Below are positions 1 through 10,430 of a stretch of DNA of 64,000 nt, one piece after another. The position numbers and the translations under genes were made by a program. Source of the DNA: Gari tellinella (taxonomy: Eukaryota; Mollusca; Bivalvia; Cardiida; Psammobiidae). The first letter of the stretch is position 1, and every line of letters starts with the position of its first letter. Under the pieces are notes generated by a model. That model was not told the DNA's origin. It did not search any database and saw only the letters and a program-made list of their open reading frames with translations. The stretch is taken from assembly GCA_922989275.2 (NCBI GenBank), contig OV277868.1:14380291-14444290 (forward strand), written 5' to 3'.

Positions 1-60
1 GACTAGTATACTCGTCGTTTACAAACAGTGTATCTATGAGGATTACATTTGTCCCATGCA

Positions 61-121
61 AACAGTGTAGACCCTGATCAGAGGGCTACTTCAGAGCCCT
101 CTGATCAGGGTCTACACTGTT
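61..121. repeat. Perfect 27-bp inverted repeat (hairpin)
   Basis: Arms at 61-87 and 95-121 are exactly complementary over 27 bp with a 7-nt loop (ACTTCAG). The arms contain the motif CCTGATCAGAGGGCT next to AGTGTAGAC. The related phrase CTGATCAGGGTCT recurs at about 1096-1112 and, degenerate, at about 1182-1204. This is the core of a palindromic MITE-like element; no gene is near it. Confidence 0.9.
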
Positions 122-430
122 GTCATGTTCAAGTATATTATTAACCTAAAACCCCATCCCTTAATTGTCCATAGTTGACTGGACATATTTTGAAATTCGA
201 TTTGAACCATTGAAAGGTTCAGGTGTGAATGAGTTAATGAGACAATAACAGATTATCAGGGACAGATACAGTGGAGAAAGCGTTATTCTTTCCCGTTTAA
301 ATGCAAGAACGTAATGAAATGTACAAAATGGCAACTTTTTTAAACTTCTGACTTCTAGTTTCGATATGAGTGGCAAATAGTTTGAATAACGTTTTCTCCA
401 CTGTAACAATTGCCACAATACCAGTGTTCA
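122..430. other. No gene; dispersed repeat fragment
   Basis: No credible coding region. The segment around 280-310 (TCTTTCCCGTTTAAATGCAA) recurs at about 46930-46965, so at least part of this stretch is a dispersed repeat. Confidence 0.5.
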
Positions 431-860
431 GCTGATTCAAGGATTAACAGTTAAACTCAACAGCAAGGTGCTAATAATTGATTGCTTTAATTACTGGTAA
501 TCCGCGATCATTTCCAAAGAGATTAAAGAGATCAGTTATCTTTGAATATCTGTAATCAAAACTTCTTTGATCTTTATGCTGATTCCAGGATTAACAGAAA
601 AATTCAACAGCAAGGTGCTAATTGGTGATAGATTTAATTATTGGTAAAACGCTATTACTTCCAAGGAGATTAAAGATTTCATTTTTTCTCTTTGAATATT
701 CTTTTAAAAAAACTTCTTTGATGTTAATTATAATTGGAGAGTTTACAGGAAAAAAACCCGCTCTCACTTCAAAGGAGATTAAATAATTTATTTTATCCTT
801 TGAAGATCTTTAAAGAAAACGTTATTTGATTTCGTTGTAATTGCCGGGTTACAAGCTTTT
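431..860. repeat. Tandem repeat, about 147-bp unit, three degenerate copies
   Basis: The phrase GCTGATTC(A/C)AGGATTAACAG begins copies at 431 and 578. The phrase TTCCAA(A/G)GAGATTAAAGA occurs at 512 and 659, and as TTCAAAGGAGATTAAATA at 768. Spacing is 147 bp, then 109 bp, so the third copy is shortened. AT-rich and non-coding. Confidence 0.75.
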
Positions 861-1024
861 TATTCTTTAGGGATCATAAGTTTAAGATTCTTTGTTTTAT
901 GATTAATTGAAGGATTTACTATTCATCCCTGAATCTTTAAATGGACAATTCCAGTTTACAATTAAATTAATTCCATTTATGATTATGGTGTTTATGTTTT
1001 GTTCATGGCGAGCGTACTCTTATC

Positions 1025-1290
1025 TGGGTATTTACTGTTTGAATAGGACAAATGTACTCTTGATAAGTACACTCGTCGCTATATATTGCTCAATGTATTA
1101 AGCCTCTGATCAGGGTCTTCACCTTTTGCATAGGACAAATGTACTCTTGATAAGTAAACTCGTCGTTAGTTTTAACTATGTTTAGCCTCTGTTCAGGGTC
1201 TTCACTGTTTGCAAAGGACAAGTGTACGCTTAATAGGTGATTGTTGTGTTCATGACGAGTATACTCGTCGCTGGGGTTCATAATAAGGTT
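1025..1290. repeat. Tandem repeat, about 86-bp unit, three copies
   Basis: The phrase GGACAAATGTACTCTTGATA occurs at about 1047 and 1134, and a degenerate copy starts at about 1217. Each is followed by an ACTCGTCG motif, and a GATCAGGGTCTTCAC-like segment lies between units. The unit shares words with the hairpin at 61-121, so it probably derives from the same family. Confidence 0.7.
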
Positions 1291-1624
1291 TTGTTTCTTT
1301 GTAATATGTTATACTATCACTCAAATGGACCCTTTCGCACACACCAAACACATAATTTAACAACACAACATGCATTTCCATCTACGATTATTGCAGTAAA
1401 TACACCTCCATCAGTTTTAATACAGTAAATTTAAAATCCATTTTTCGGCGACCGTCAATGTCCGCTAAACGGAATCACCTGAAAGAGAAGTGAAAAGAAC
1501 GCAAATATTAAAAATTATATAAAATCGAAAAAAAAAACCATACTGATACATTTTTATGTATATAAACATATTTTTTTATATAAATGTATATAAATATTTT
1601 ACATATTATATATATGAAACAAAA

Positions 1625-1722
1625 ATGGGGGCGTTTTGACCAGGCTATGGGGGCGTTTTGACCAGGCTATGGGGGCGTTTTGACCAATTTGGGGGCGTTT
1701 AGACTTGGGGGCGTTTTGACCT
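1625..1722. repeat. Short tandem array of a GGGGGCGTTTTGACC motif
   Basis: The 15-bp word GGGGGCGTTTTGACC, or a one-base variant, occurs five times. The first three copies are spaced about 22 bp and separated by AGGCTAT; the last two are closer. All copies are in the same orientation. Confidence 0.85.
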
Positions 1723-2234
1723 GCAACCCAGTGTATGGTATACACTGTCTCTGCACCCAGGAAGATTTCAAGCACATTTCTAATGCGATAGAAACAGATA
1801 ATTATAACAATAATTCCCAAAAGTTTCCAATCAAAAGATAATTATGTTGATAATTTTAATTCTAGCTGTCCATTGTTACTTTTTTAATGTTAAGTTGTAA
1901 AAGTTATGATTTACTTTTAAAAAAATTAAATATTTCAAAATCATGAAAAAATGTTCAAGTTTCATGAAACAAATTATAACATACTGACAGAGCCTACATT
2001 GACCTTATTATCGAACGACCAATCATAGGAGGCGAATTGACAAGAAAGCACCCGGGTGATCCAGAGCAATGACCTTGTTCGAAAACGGTACAGTTATTTA
2101 CACTTTGTATTTATTTCACAAGTTTTTATGAATTTAGCACATGGCTTGGAGCTCTCGGCCAATCAAATGCCTCACTGAAAACCTGTGAATATATCGTTTA
2201 TTTTACAAAACCATGAAATAACTAACACACTGTT
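1723..2234. other. No gene or repeat recognised
   Basis: AT-rich sequence with no sustained reading frame of recognisable content. It ends at the tail of the LINE element that follows. Confidence 0.5.
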
Positions 2235-2305
2235 CTGAATCTGAATCTGAATGATATACGTCACAGTAACCAATTCTGGCTTTTACGCGACGGAGTGGTG
2301 TGCGC

Positions 2306-2805
2306 TTAATCAAAATGAAACTGATCTGAAAGTCTTTTCCTAAAAATGTCCACTGATTCAGAATTCACTGTATTTTCATCTAACTTGTTCCAATCGTAGA
2401 TTGTTCTGACAAGAATGAATGTTTATAGTTTTCTGATTTTGCTTGGATAGGTTTGTAACATTTTGTATTGTTATTCACGAATTTTTCAACAATGTTTTTA
2501 TGGTCAAAGCCTGCAAATCTTGTAGCCCGGATTGCCCGTTTTTGTCTCTGGGGTTGAATGTAATGACTCTTGTCGATCGCCGGTATATGCCCTTCCACTA
2601 CCTTGTACAGTAGAGCCAGTCTCTGATGTTTCCGTCGCTCTTGAAGAGAAGGAAGCCTTAGTTCTTTGAGCATTTCACTAACACTTCCTTCATGCCTGGA
2701 ATGGTAATCCCTCTTAATGAATCGGGCTGCAGAACGTTGAATGCTTTCAAGTTTGTCAATATCTTGTTTAGAGTAAGGGTCCCAGATAGTTGCCCCATAT
2801 TCCAT
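2306..2805 (-). pseudogene. LINE ORF C-terminal region
   Basis: This continues the reverse transcriptase protein in another frame. It begins with MEYGATIWDPYSKQDIDKLE and then QRSAARFIKRDY, the conserved segment after the RT thumb in jockey/CR1-like elements, followed by a basic LQERRKHQRLALLYK stretch. The frame breaks again near 2412. The adjacent frame reads on through RTIYDWNKLDEN to a stop at about 2306, just before the short 3' untranslated region. The C-terminal sequence closely resembles the fragment at 36359-37018, which shows family membership. Confidence 0.85.
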
Positions 2806-2812
2806 TTTTGAC

Positions 2813-4852
2813 CTAACTAGGGCGAGGTAAGCATTTTTTTCTACAGCTTTGGGGACAGTGATGTAGATTCCTCCTTAAGAAACCAAGAATGGAATTTGCT
2901 TTTCTCCTTACCAAATCAATATGTGTGTTCCACTTCATGTTATCTGAGAATGTGATACCCAAATACGGATTATTTTGCACCTGTTGGAGAATGTGATTCT
3001 GGATGGTGTAAAAGTGTGTAGATTTTTGTCTAATACTCATTTGGTAACATTTTTTCGCGTTAAATTTCATTCCCCAGTTGTCCGCCCAGGTTTGGAGGCT
3101 ATCCAAGTCTTGTTGTAATTTAAGATGGTCGCTGAAATTTTTTATCTTTCTGTAGATCAAACAATCGTCTGCAAATAGTCTAATTTGAGATTTGACACAT
3201 TCGGGCATGTCATTTATATGACAGAGAAATAATAGCGGACCCAACACTGTTCCTTGAGGTACTCCTGATCCTACGTTCACTTCACCAGAGGTTTCACCGT
3301 CAACTACAACACACATTTTCCTTTGTGTAAGAAAGTTCTCGATCCACTCAAGGATGGTCCCTTGGATGCCGTATGCTTCAAGTTTCAACAGAAGACGTTT
3401 GTGGGGAACTGTGTCGAACGCTTTACTAAAGTCGAGTATCATCACATCAACTTGTTCATTAGCATCAAATGATTGTAGTAAGTCATGAGCCGTTACCACT
3501 AGTTGCGTTTCACATGAATAACCGGTACGAAAACCATGGTTTAAAGAAGTGAGCACATTGTGTTTATCTAGGTGGTTTAACAAGTGACGGCAAATAATAT
3601 GTTCCATGAGCTTGGAGAGAACGCATGTCAATGATACTGGACGATAGTTTTCTGGCAAATGTCTGTCACCTTTTTTAAATACTGGTGCGATGTTGGCATT
3701 ACGCCAATCACTAGGGAGTTCACCAGAGTCAATAGATTTCTGAAATATATCTGTTACCGCAGGAGCTATCTCTGAAGCACATGCTTGTAAGATGCGGTTA
3801 GGCAAACCATCCGGTCCAGCTGCTTTGTTTACTTTGACATTCTGAAGTAGCTTGGTTACCCCTCCAGTGTTGATGGTGAGTTGAGGAATGCTTTTATTTA
3901 GACGCTTAGGAAATATTGGGGGATTAACGTCCTCATCTTTAGTGAAAACCGACTGGAATTGTTCAACTAATATTTCAGCTTTAGCCTTTCCGTCTGTGAC
4001 AAGGTGGTAACCAGATTTTAAAGGTGAAACACCAATATTGTCTTCTTTCTTTGATTTAACAAATTTCCAGAAGGGTTTACTGTTATTTTGTTTTAAACTT
4101 TCATTTATGGTATCATTTATGTAACTCCATTCAGCTTTCCTGATTTCACGTTTACATTCACGCTGGTATTGTCGGAAGCGCGTCCAATTGTTTGTTTTCT
4201 TAGCTCTCTTATAAAGCCTGGCCTTTCGACGGAGAGCACGCTTGACATTACCTCTTATCCATGGAGTTGAACAGTTGGATTTGACCATTTTCGATGGTAC
4301 GTGAGTGTCTACTGCCATAAAAAACTCAGATTTAAACACCTTCCAAAGGTCATGAACAGAGCTACCTGATTCATATAGTTCAGACACTTTGGTAGATAAA
4401 TCAGATATTTTTACTTTCAAATCATCCCAGTTTGCTTTTGAAAAAAGGAAGCATTTCCTTGGCTTCTGCCTTGAATAAAAAGGTTTAGTGTCAGAGTCCA
4501 CTACCACAATGTCATGGTCGGAGATGCCGGGGGCGTTTGAGGAAGATTTGATGAGCGAAGGGTTAGTTGAGAAAACTAAATCCAATAGGTTCATTTCACG
4601 AGTGGGTTTGTCATGGATTTGTGTCAAGTTAAAGTCAATAGCTATATCAATTAATGCTTGCTGGATGTCTTTGTCTTGTCCTTTATTTACAGTTAATGAT
4701 TGCCAGTCAATGTCTGGGCAATTGAAGTCACCGGCTAAGAGAATCTGGTTGTCTTTCCCAGCAGTTGCTAGTTCAAGAGAGCGACGAAGTTCCTGCAATG
4801 CTTTCATGTTTCTCTGTGGCATATAGAATGACGCTACTAGAAGCTTTTTCAT
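2813..4852 (-). pseudogene. LINE endonuclease C-terminus plus reverse transcriptase
   Basis: This uninterrupted 679-residue frame carries the rest of the endonuclease, with GDFNCPDIDW at residues 41-50 and the catalytic SDHD at 111-114, then a basic linker. The reverse transcriptase follows: AGPDGLPN at 345-352, LDFSKAFDTVPH at 473-484 (motif A), GVPQGTVLGPLLF at 530-542 (motif B) and FADD at 560-563 (the catalytic motif C). All catalytic residues are present. The first Met is a convenience; the frame continues upstream to the shift near 4918. At the other end the frame derails at an A7 run (plus-strand T run near 2834), where family alignment predicts one base fewer. This is the core of a LINE that may have been active recently. 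Confidence 0.95.
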
Positions 4853-4901
4853 GTTCTTTAATTTTAATTCAATCCATGCAATTTCACAGTTTGTGACAAG
4901 A

Positions 4902-5264
4902 TCAGGTTTTTCCGAAGCAATAATTAAGGTCCTTATGTGCTAATACGAAGACACCTCCTCCCACTGAACTACGGTCATTTCTGTATGCAACGTAATGACT
5001 GGGGAAAACTTCGCTAGATTTGATGGCGTCAGCAGACATTGGCTTACCAGGCTTTACACCCCTCAACCACGACTCGGTTCCACAAACTAGATCTGGCTTA
5101 ATATAATTTAGTGCAGCCTGAAATTCAGAGCTATTTCCACGTACACTACGACAATTAACGTTCATTAGTCTAAAGTTACGCTTTTCAGACAGACCATAGA
5201 GCGAAGAGGTGTTTGAGTGCTCTGATGATGAGAGGCGCGATTTTCTCAAGTTAGAACTGTTCAC
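4902..5264 (-). pseudogene. LINE endonuclease, N-terminal part (frame 1 of 3)
   Basis: This 120-codon segment starts the retrotransposon protein. After a serine-rich leader of about 30 residues, the EEP fold begins with MNVNCRS at residues 34-40, whose Asn is a metal-site position in this family. It continues with GTESWL at 62-67, containing the catalytic Glu64, and GGGVFVL at 102-108. The frame then runs into a stop. The neighbouring frame continues the protein (IIASEKPDLV) from the same place, so a single-base change near 4918 splits the endonuclease. The first ATG is used here, but the true start is uncertain because LINE leaders vary. The role in the intact protein is nicking target DNA to prime reverse transcription. 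Confidence 0.85.
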
Positions 5265-5784
5265 TTATTCCACGCTTTCGTCATCTCAAGGCAATTTGAC
5301 GTCACAACCCTAGCAATCCTCCAAGCGGGCCACCGCGAAAACCTTTTGTCTGCACTGTAGGCTTAACGATAAATTATCGGAATAAACACCAGAGCAAGGA
5401 TTCAAACTAAAGCAATACGGTAATTCCACAGTATCAATAATAGATCTAGATCTACCCCATCCCTTTGGACCTAGATATATGCATTGTTTCAGCTGTAGAT
5501 GTAAAAACCGCGATATGCATGTCTCGTAGATTGTCTTTATTATACAGCTAAGATCGGAGGGGAACTGCACTCGCTTGATGACGTCATATTATGTACAGTG
5601 AGACTCAAACTAAAAAGGCAATTAATAATGAATTGTGCTTACACATAGAGCTTCAATAAGCGTTATTTATGTTGGTGTTAAAGCATGCTTAATGTCTCAA
5701 ACTACACATTGAAATAACCTTTCAATTTAAGTAAAATATTACAAATAAAATGACTTTTTCGTCCAAAACAAAAAGCAGAACTAA

Positions 5785-6080
5785 GGGCGTGTTCGATTAT
5801 CAGTTCCAGAACTGTTTGGAACGATCCCATGGAATTAGTAAATCGAATAAAAACGCTAGAATTGAACCCTTGCAAATATGGTAGTCTGGTTCCCTACTTA
5901 TTACAAATTTGCTGGCGAAGCGTTGGTAAATTGTGCCGGGAACCATGATGATACGTCACAATTCTGCTCACACCACCTATTTGAACAGAACTGATGGAAC
6001 AGTTCTAGAATTGAATTCCGGACCATTCGATTTCGATTCCGTCAATCCGGAAGATTCCGGACTGATAAACGAACACGCCC
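5785..6080. mobile_element. 296-bp MITE with 19-bp terminal inverted repeats
   Basis: Left end GGGCGTGTTCGATTATCAG pairs with the right end CTGATAAACGAACACGCCC with one mismatch. No transposase is encoded. Short open frames inside are incidental. Superfamily unassigned; the target duplication is unclear (TAA on the left, TAT on the right). Confidence 0.85.
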
Positions 6081-6162
6081 TATGGGTCTTCTTGTTTTCC
6101 TCGAGCCCAAGCCCAGTGCTAAATAGGTTAGACCATCACGGTGGCCATATCCCACGAGTTAT

Positions 6163-6462
6163 GGTCATTTCGTACACACGCCTTTTCGTACCCTATTTTT
6201 TTGGTCATTTCGTACCCTTTCAAATTCACTAGTCATTTCGTACCCATATGTTTGGTCATTTCGTACCCGCGATTTTTTTTTATTATTATTACGTATATTT
6301 CATCATTTTTATGCAAAATTTAATGAGATATATGTTAGATCGGGTAATATGTGCTCAGAAATGAAAAAAGAAATCTTATTCTGCTGGTTTCATAATTATT
6401 TGAACAGTTATCAAATCCAGTATTAACTTCGAATCCATATGTTTGGTCATTTCGTACCCACC
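6163..6462. repeat. Dispersed-in-tandem GGTCATTTCGTACCC motif array
   Basis: The word GGTCATTTCGTACCC occurs at about 6163 (variant), 6203, 6232 (variant), 6253 and 6443, all in one orientation with irregular spacing of 20-190 bp. No coding content. Confidence 0.8.
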
Positions 6463-6603
6463 CCATAAAAGGTAAAAACCCAACTTTTACTAAATGTGAA
6501 ACGTATTTAATGAATGGAAAAAGAAACAACAAAACAAGAATCTATAAATAAATAATATTTAGATCTAATAGACTTTTGAGAGCTATATAGACATGCACAA
6601 TAC

Positions 6604-6797
6604 AGGAAAACCTCTCTTTTACGACCACAAAAGTACGACGGCTAATTGGTTTTATGAAAGACAGGTAGCAGTTTATAACAGTTTGACAGTCAAACAGGAG
6701 CTTTCTGTTCCCCTGTCACCTTGCTTTAAGCAGTCAAATGTATTAAACACCTAATAACTCGACACAATTTTAGTGGTCGTAATAGTAAGGTTTTACA
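6604..6797. mobile_element. About 195-bp MITE (AAAACCT...TTACGACCAC ends)
   Basis: The left end reads AAAACCTCTCTTTTACGACC and the right end is its imperfect complement, GTGGTCGTAATAGTAAGGTT. A solo end of the same type (TTTAGTGGTCGTAATTTAGA) occurs near 39195-39225, and a degenerate copy near 61926-61990. Confidence 0.7.
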
Positions 6798-7020
6798 GTT
6801 CTAGTGTAAAAACATACTAAAATAACAGGGAAAGCTCCTGTTTTTCTGCATAACACTTCTGCGCCGCACTAAGCTGATACTTTAATAAAATTTAACTGAA
6901 TGTTCTCCATTTAAGTATTCGCTTTCCATAATAGCTATGTTTACTACAACTATGAACTTACATGTACATATCCAACATGCAAATAAAAGACACGCATATT
7001 CAATGAATACATAGTTATAT

Positions 7021-7144
7021 ATGCTGTAACTTCTGATCTGGATCATAATTATTTGCGAATAATAATAACTTTACACAATATGATTTATAACGGTCAAACT
7101 GACCAATGTACTCTTCACAGGTACACTGTTTGTTAATGGCGAGA
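7021..7144 (+). repeat. Direct repeat copy 1 (pairs with 7661-7783)
   Basis: The sequence from ACTTCTGAT(C/T)TGGATCAT through TTTGCGAATAATAATAACTT to GGTACACTGTTTGTTAATGG is present twice in the same orientation about 640 bp apart, with only scattered differences. Confidence 0.85.
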
Positions 7145-7265
7145 TTTAACCTTTTCAGAGGTGTGGCGCATAAATAAGTTCAAAGTGTGCCGTAATTGTT
7201 TGATTGCATTAAAGGTGTTAATCTGCTGTTTGATTTGTGTTTGTAAAGGTTAATCTCTTCACTGC

Positions 7266-7321
7266 ACTGCTTTGATCCTTATCAGGCACGTAACGCGGTA
7301 TCTGATCAGGATCCAAACGTT
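7266..7321. repeat. Palindrome fragment of the TCTGATCAGGATCCAAAC family
   Basis: TTTGATCCTTATCAGGCACG is followed by TAACGCGGTATCTGATCAGG and ATCCAAACG, forming an imperfect palindrome around a CGTAACGCGG centre. It is the same motif as the palindromes at 47046-47110 and 40133-40201. Confidence 0.65.
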
Positions 7322-7660
7322 TTTCTGATGTGAACAAACATAAATAGACTTTGAGAAATAAAAGTAACCGTTAAAGATCTGTTTCCAACCTGTTGTGAAT
7401 ATATTTATTAAAATTAACAGAAATCACAATTTTTCAACAATTGTTATCTTTTTATATACAACATATCTTGACTTAAGGATTGTGACCAGAAGTATTTCTT
7501 AATATGTGCATTCTAATATGAAATGAAACTCGTTTTCTAAAACATTGCATTGAGAACAATTTCTATTTTCAAAAGCTGTTCCCACTGCTTTTTCCACCTA
7601 CCAGCCTATACTTTTTTTAAAGCAGTCAAACAGTTTGGATTCTGAACAGACATCGCGTTA

Positions 7661-7783
7661 TTCGGTTACTTCTGATTTGGATCATAACTATTTGCGAATA
7701 ATAATAACTTTAAACAATACTGAATTATAACGGTAAACTTGACAAATGTACTCTTCACAGGTACACTGTTTGTTAATGGCGAG
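7661..7783 (+). repeat. Direct repeat copy 2 (pairs with 7021-7144)
   Basis: Second copy of the approximately 124-bp repeat. The words TTTGCGAATAATAATAACTT and TGTACTCTTCACAGGTACAC are identical in both. A related ending recurs near 60960-61010. Confidence 0.85.
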
Positions 7784-7944
7784 TTTTTACCTTATCATAT
7801 ACACAAATCTGCATTTTCCCGAAAATGGTGTCGTCCAATACCTGTATGCGCGATAACGCTGAATCGATCGATAATTCAACTGCACCGGTACGCCGATAGC
7901 GGGCTATCGCGTTTTTTATCGTGTTGAATGGTTACCTACTGTTA

Positions 7945-8590
7945 GTTTAAGTTACATAAAATCCTTAATTTTTACCCGATTTTCATTATAGTGATCTTAA
8001 AAGAAGGCTAAGATATTTATCTTTCACTTGTGAAAATAACATAATCTAATTTTTACATTGATCATTTTTATGGCGAGTTAAAGAGCGGTTACCAAATGAA
8101 TTTGCCGATAAAAGGGAGCAAGCGCTCGCTCAAAAATATATCACGCCCTGTTACAAAACCTTTCATAAAATCCTCAATTTTAGGCCGATTTCCATAACAA
8201 TGGTCTTAAAGGACAGCTAAGATATTTTTCTTTCAGTTGTAGAAAATACCAGTGTTTATTTTTGAAATCGACACATTTTATGGCGAGTTAAAGAGCGATT
8301 GCCAAATGAAATAGTCGATAAACGAGAGCAGGCGATCGCGAAATAAATACAACGTCCCGTTTCAAAAACTTGAATTTAATCCAAAATTTTCGTCCGATAT
8401 ATATATATACGAGTATATTTTAAAAAAAGGTCTTGATATAAAGCCGTGACACTTATCTTTCGGTTGTAAAAATACCAGGGGTTTTCTTGAAGCGAAAAAA
8501 GTAATGATGGCCTACAAAGGTTGCTGGCTAATGAAATGACTAGACCAACTCGCGTAAGAAAAGAATTCCTTCCGTATAAAAACTTAAGCA
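7945..8590 (+). repeat. Tandem repeat, about 205-bp unit, three copies
   Basis: Each unit has a CATAAAATCC(T)TCAATTTT-like start, a GCTAAGATATTT(A/T)TCTTTCA segment, and, in the first two, ATGGCGAGTTAAAGAGCG(A/G)TT followed by a GAGCA(A/G)GCG(A/C)TCGC palindrome. Starts lie near 7951, 8159 and 8364. The third unit is more diverged. Confidence 0.75.
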
Positions 8591-8819
8591 AACTTTTAAA
8601 CTTCTAAAAATGTGTTCATGCATTGTTAGAATGTTCTATATGGAGGAAATATTTCCTTGGAGGCAAAAAAAAATCCATTTTGTATGTAAAGAGACATTTG
8701 AAAGGAGTGCGCGTCAAACGGCCATAATCAAACGGCCAAAGTTGTAACTGTATTATTATGTCGTATGTGATCCTTATTATTATTGAAGGCAGTGGCTAGG
8801 AGTACGGACCCGTACCTCT
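8591..8819. other. No gene; flank of foldback element
   Basis: Nothing coding recognised. A direct pair of CAAACGGCCA words lies at about 8727-8748. A partial CTAGGAGTACGG copy near 8795 precedes the long-TIR element. Confidence 0.4.
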
Positions 8820-9796
8820 AGACTCGGAGGCTAGGAGTACGGATCCGTACTCCTAGTCTCAGATGGTGGGTTTATGCTAGGAGTACGGCACTACGGAAAA
8901 AGTATTAGAATACTTACATTATCAAACTATTAACCTGGAATGTAAACTTTCTTCAATGTGAGCGATTATTTAAAGTTTTTGCTTTCCGTAGCGAGGATCT
9001 ATCGGCTTTTTTTTGCGAAGGATATGACTAAGTCAGAAAGAATAAGAGAGCTGGTGTTTATCATTGTCGGCCACTAGCTAATCGAGGTCGGAACCTAGAT
9101 AATAATGGTAAATTGGTAATGATAAGTTTTAGGCAAAAGGAGCGGAAAAGCAAATAACAAATGCACGTAAACAAAAGTAAAACAATTATGACATGCAGAT
9201 ATACAACTATATACAACTTTGGCGTTCAGTTACAGTATGAATTAACAAATGTCATAATTCATGCAGGCCACACCACGGGCAGGCGCCTAGTAAACGTGGC
9301 CCAAAGTTATTTATTTCTATTCTAGACATACAGAAGGACAGGCAGACAGACAGATAGAAGAGTGAATATGTGGAAGACACGCATCAGAAAGAATAATAGA
9401 ATTATCATGTGACAAGTGAATGCTTAATGCATGGTGAAATAATATAGAAAGTTTTTAATTGCTTTTCTTACCTTGCAACCGCCAGTAGATTCTAATCTAC
9501 AATTTTTTTTTTAAATTTAAACATTCAATTTCCTTCTCTATTTCTCGTAATAGAGAGATCAAATTTTTACTGTTGCCATACATGCATTTGTTATATGGCA
9601 AGCTTAGTTATATAGTCGAATATATAACGATATACCGGTAGTGTGGCTACACTAGTGGCCGACAACGATAAACACCAGCTCTCTTATTCTTTCTGACTTA
9701 GTCATATCCTTCGCAAAAAAAGCCAATAGATCCTAGCCTAAACCCATCATCTGAGGCTAGGAGTACGGATCCGTACTCCTAGCCTCCGAGTCAAGC
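8820..9796. mobile_element. Foldback element with about 150-bp terminal inverted repeats
   Basis: The left arm (8820 to about 9078) and right arm (about 9648-9796) are inverted copies. Both carry GACTCGGAGGCTAGGAG at the outer side, a perfect 26-bp palindrome centred on GGATCC (8831-8856 and 9757-9782), and an inner block including GCGAAGGATATGACTAAGTC and GAGAGCTGGTGTTTATC. The left arm has about 108 extra bases (roughly 8889-8996) missing from the right arm. The interior of about 570 bp has no transposase-like frame, so the element is non-autonomous. Confidence 0.85.
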
Positions 9797-10072
9797 CTTT
9801 GGCAGGTACAGGGGTAAAAGTTTTAATGCTCATCATGTATATACTATTGCACGATTTGGACAAGGCTTTCTATGGTGTCCTAGTAGAGACACAACCGACG
9901 ATTTCGTTGGGCAGAGACACACAATTATATTTTGTCCTTACTACTTTTTTCACGTATATTCTGCTCCTGCATTTCACACATACACACACATTAAAATACT
10001 GTAATAGTTCATGAGTATAATTATGAAACTACCACCCTGATAGCCTTACTTCAGTAGTTGTAAGAATTTAAA

Positions 10073-10165
10073 GACATCCCTAGATGACCTTTCGATCATA
10101 ACACCTTGCCAGACAATTTCCTTGCAAAAATCATGGATTTTATGGCCATGTCGCTAGCAAAGAAC
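10073..10165 (-). repeat. Dispersed repeat, inverted match to 39000-39103
   Basis: The stretch containing ACCTTTCGATCATAAC and CTTGCCAGACAATTTCCTTG matches the reverse complement of 39000-39103 at roughly 85-90 percent by eye. The family is not recognised. Confidence 0.75.
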
Positions 10166-10430
10166 CGTTGAAGCCTTTCGTGTGAGACTCTACCTTTATA
10201 TTTGATAGTTTGGTTAGAAATAACCATTGAAAAGCACTAGAGCGTGTGTATAATCTGGTTATCACCAGCTTAACTGAGATTGGTACACCCACCGGCTGCA
10301 CGTGTTGAACATGTTTTGACAGTTACATTGACACCTCAAATTCTATGGGGGGACTCTTTCACAGGACTGAGGAAAAGTCTTTAAAAACAATCATAAGGGC
10401 ACAGATATTTGAAAATTTAGTCAGAAACAA

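Larger units (their letters stand above)
2235..5600 (-). mobile_element. Non-LTR retrotransposon (LINE, jockey/CR1/L2-like), nearly complete
   Basis: The element runs on the minus strand. Its 3' end is a short untranslated region followed by three ATTCAG units (2235-2252 in plus coordinates, read as CTGAAT), a short-repeat tail of the kind seen in CR1/L2-type LINEs in place of poly-A. Coding sequence extends from 5264 down to a stop at about 2306 and encodes an apurinic-type endonuclease (EEP) followed by a reverse transcriptase and a C-terminal region. Three one-base frame changes (about 4918, 2834 and 2412) interrupt an otherwise open frame of roughly 985 codons. The 5' boundary is not sharply defined; the 5' untranslated region probably extends to around 5600. 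A second, shorter member of the same family lies at 36310-37018 and shares the 3' end. Clade assignment is tentative. Confidence 0.9.

Noticed and set aside
4488..4826. Plus-strand frame of 112 codons
   Set aside because: Antisense shadow of the LINE endonuclease.
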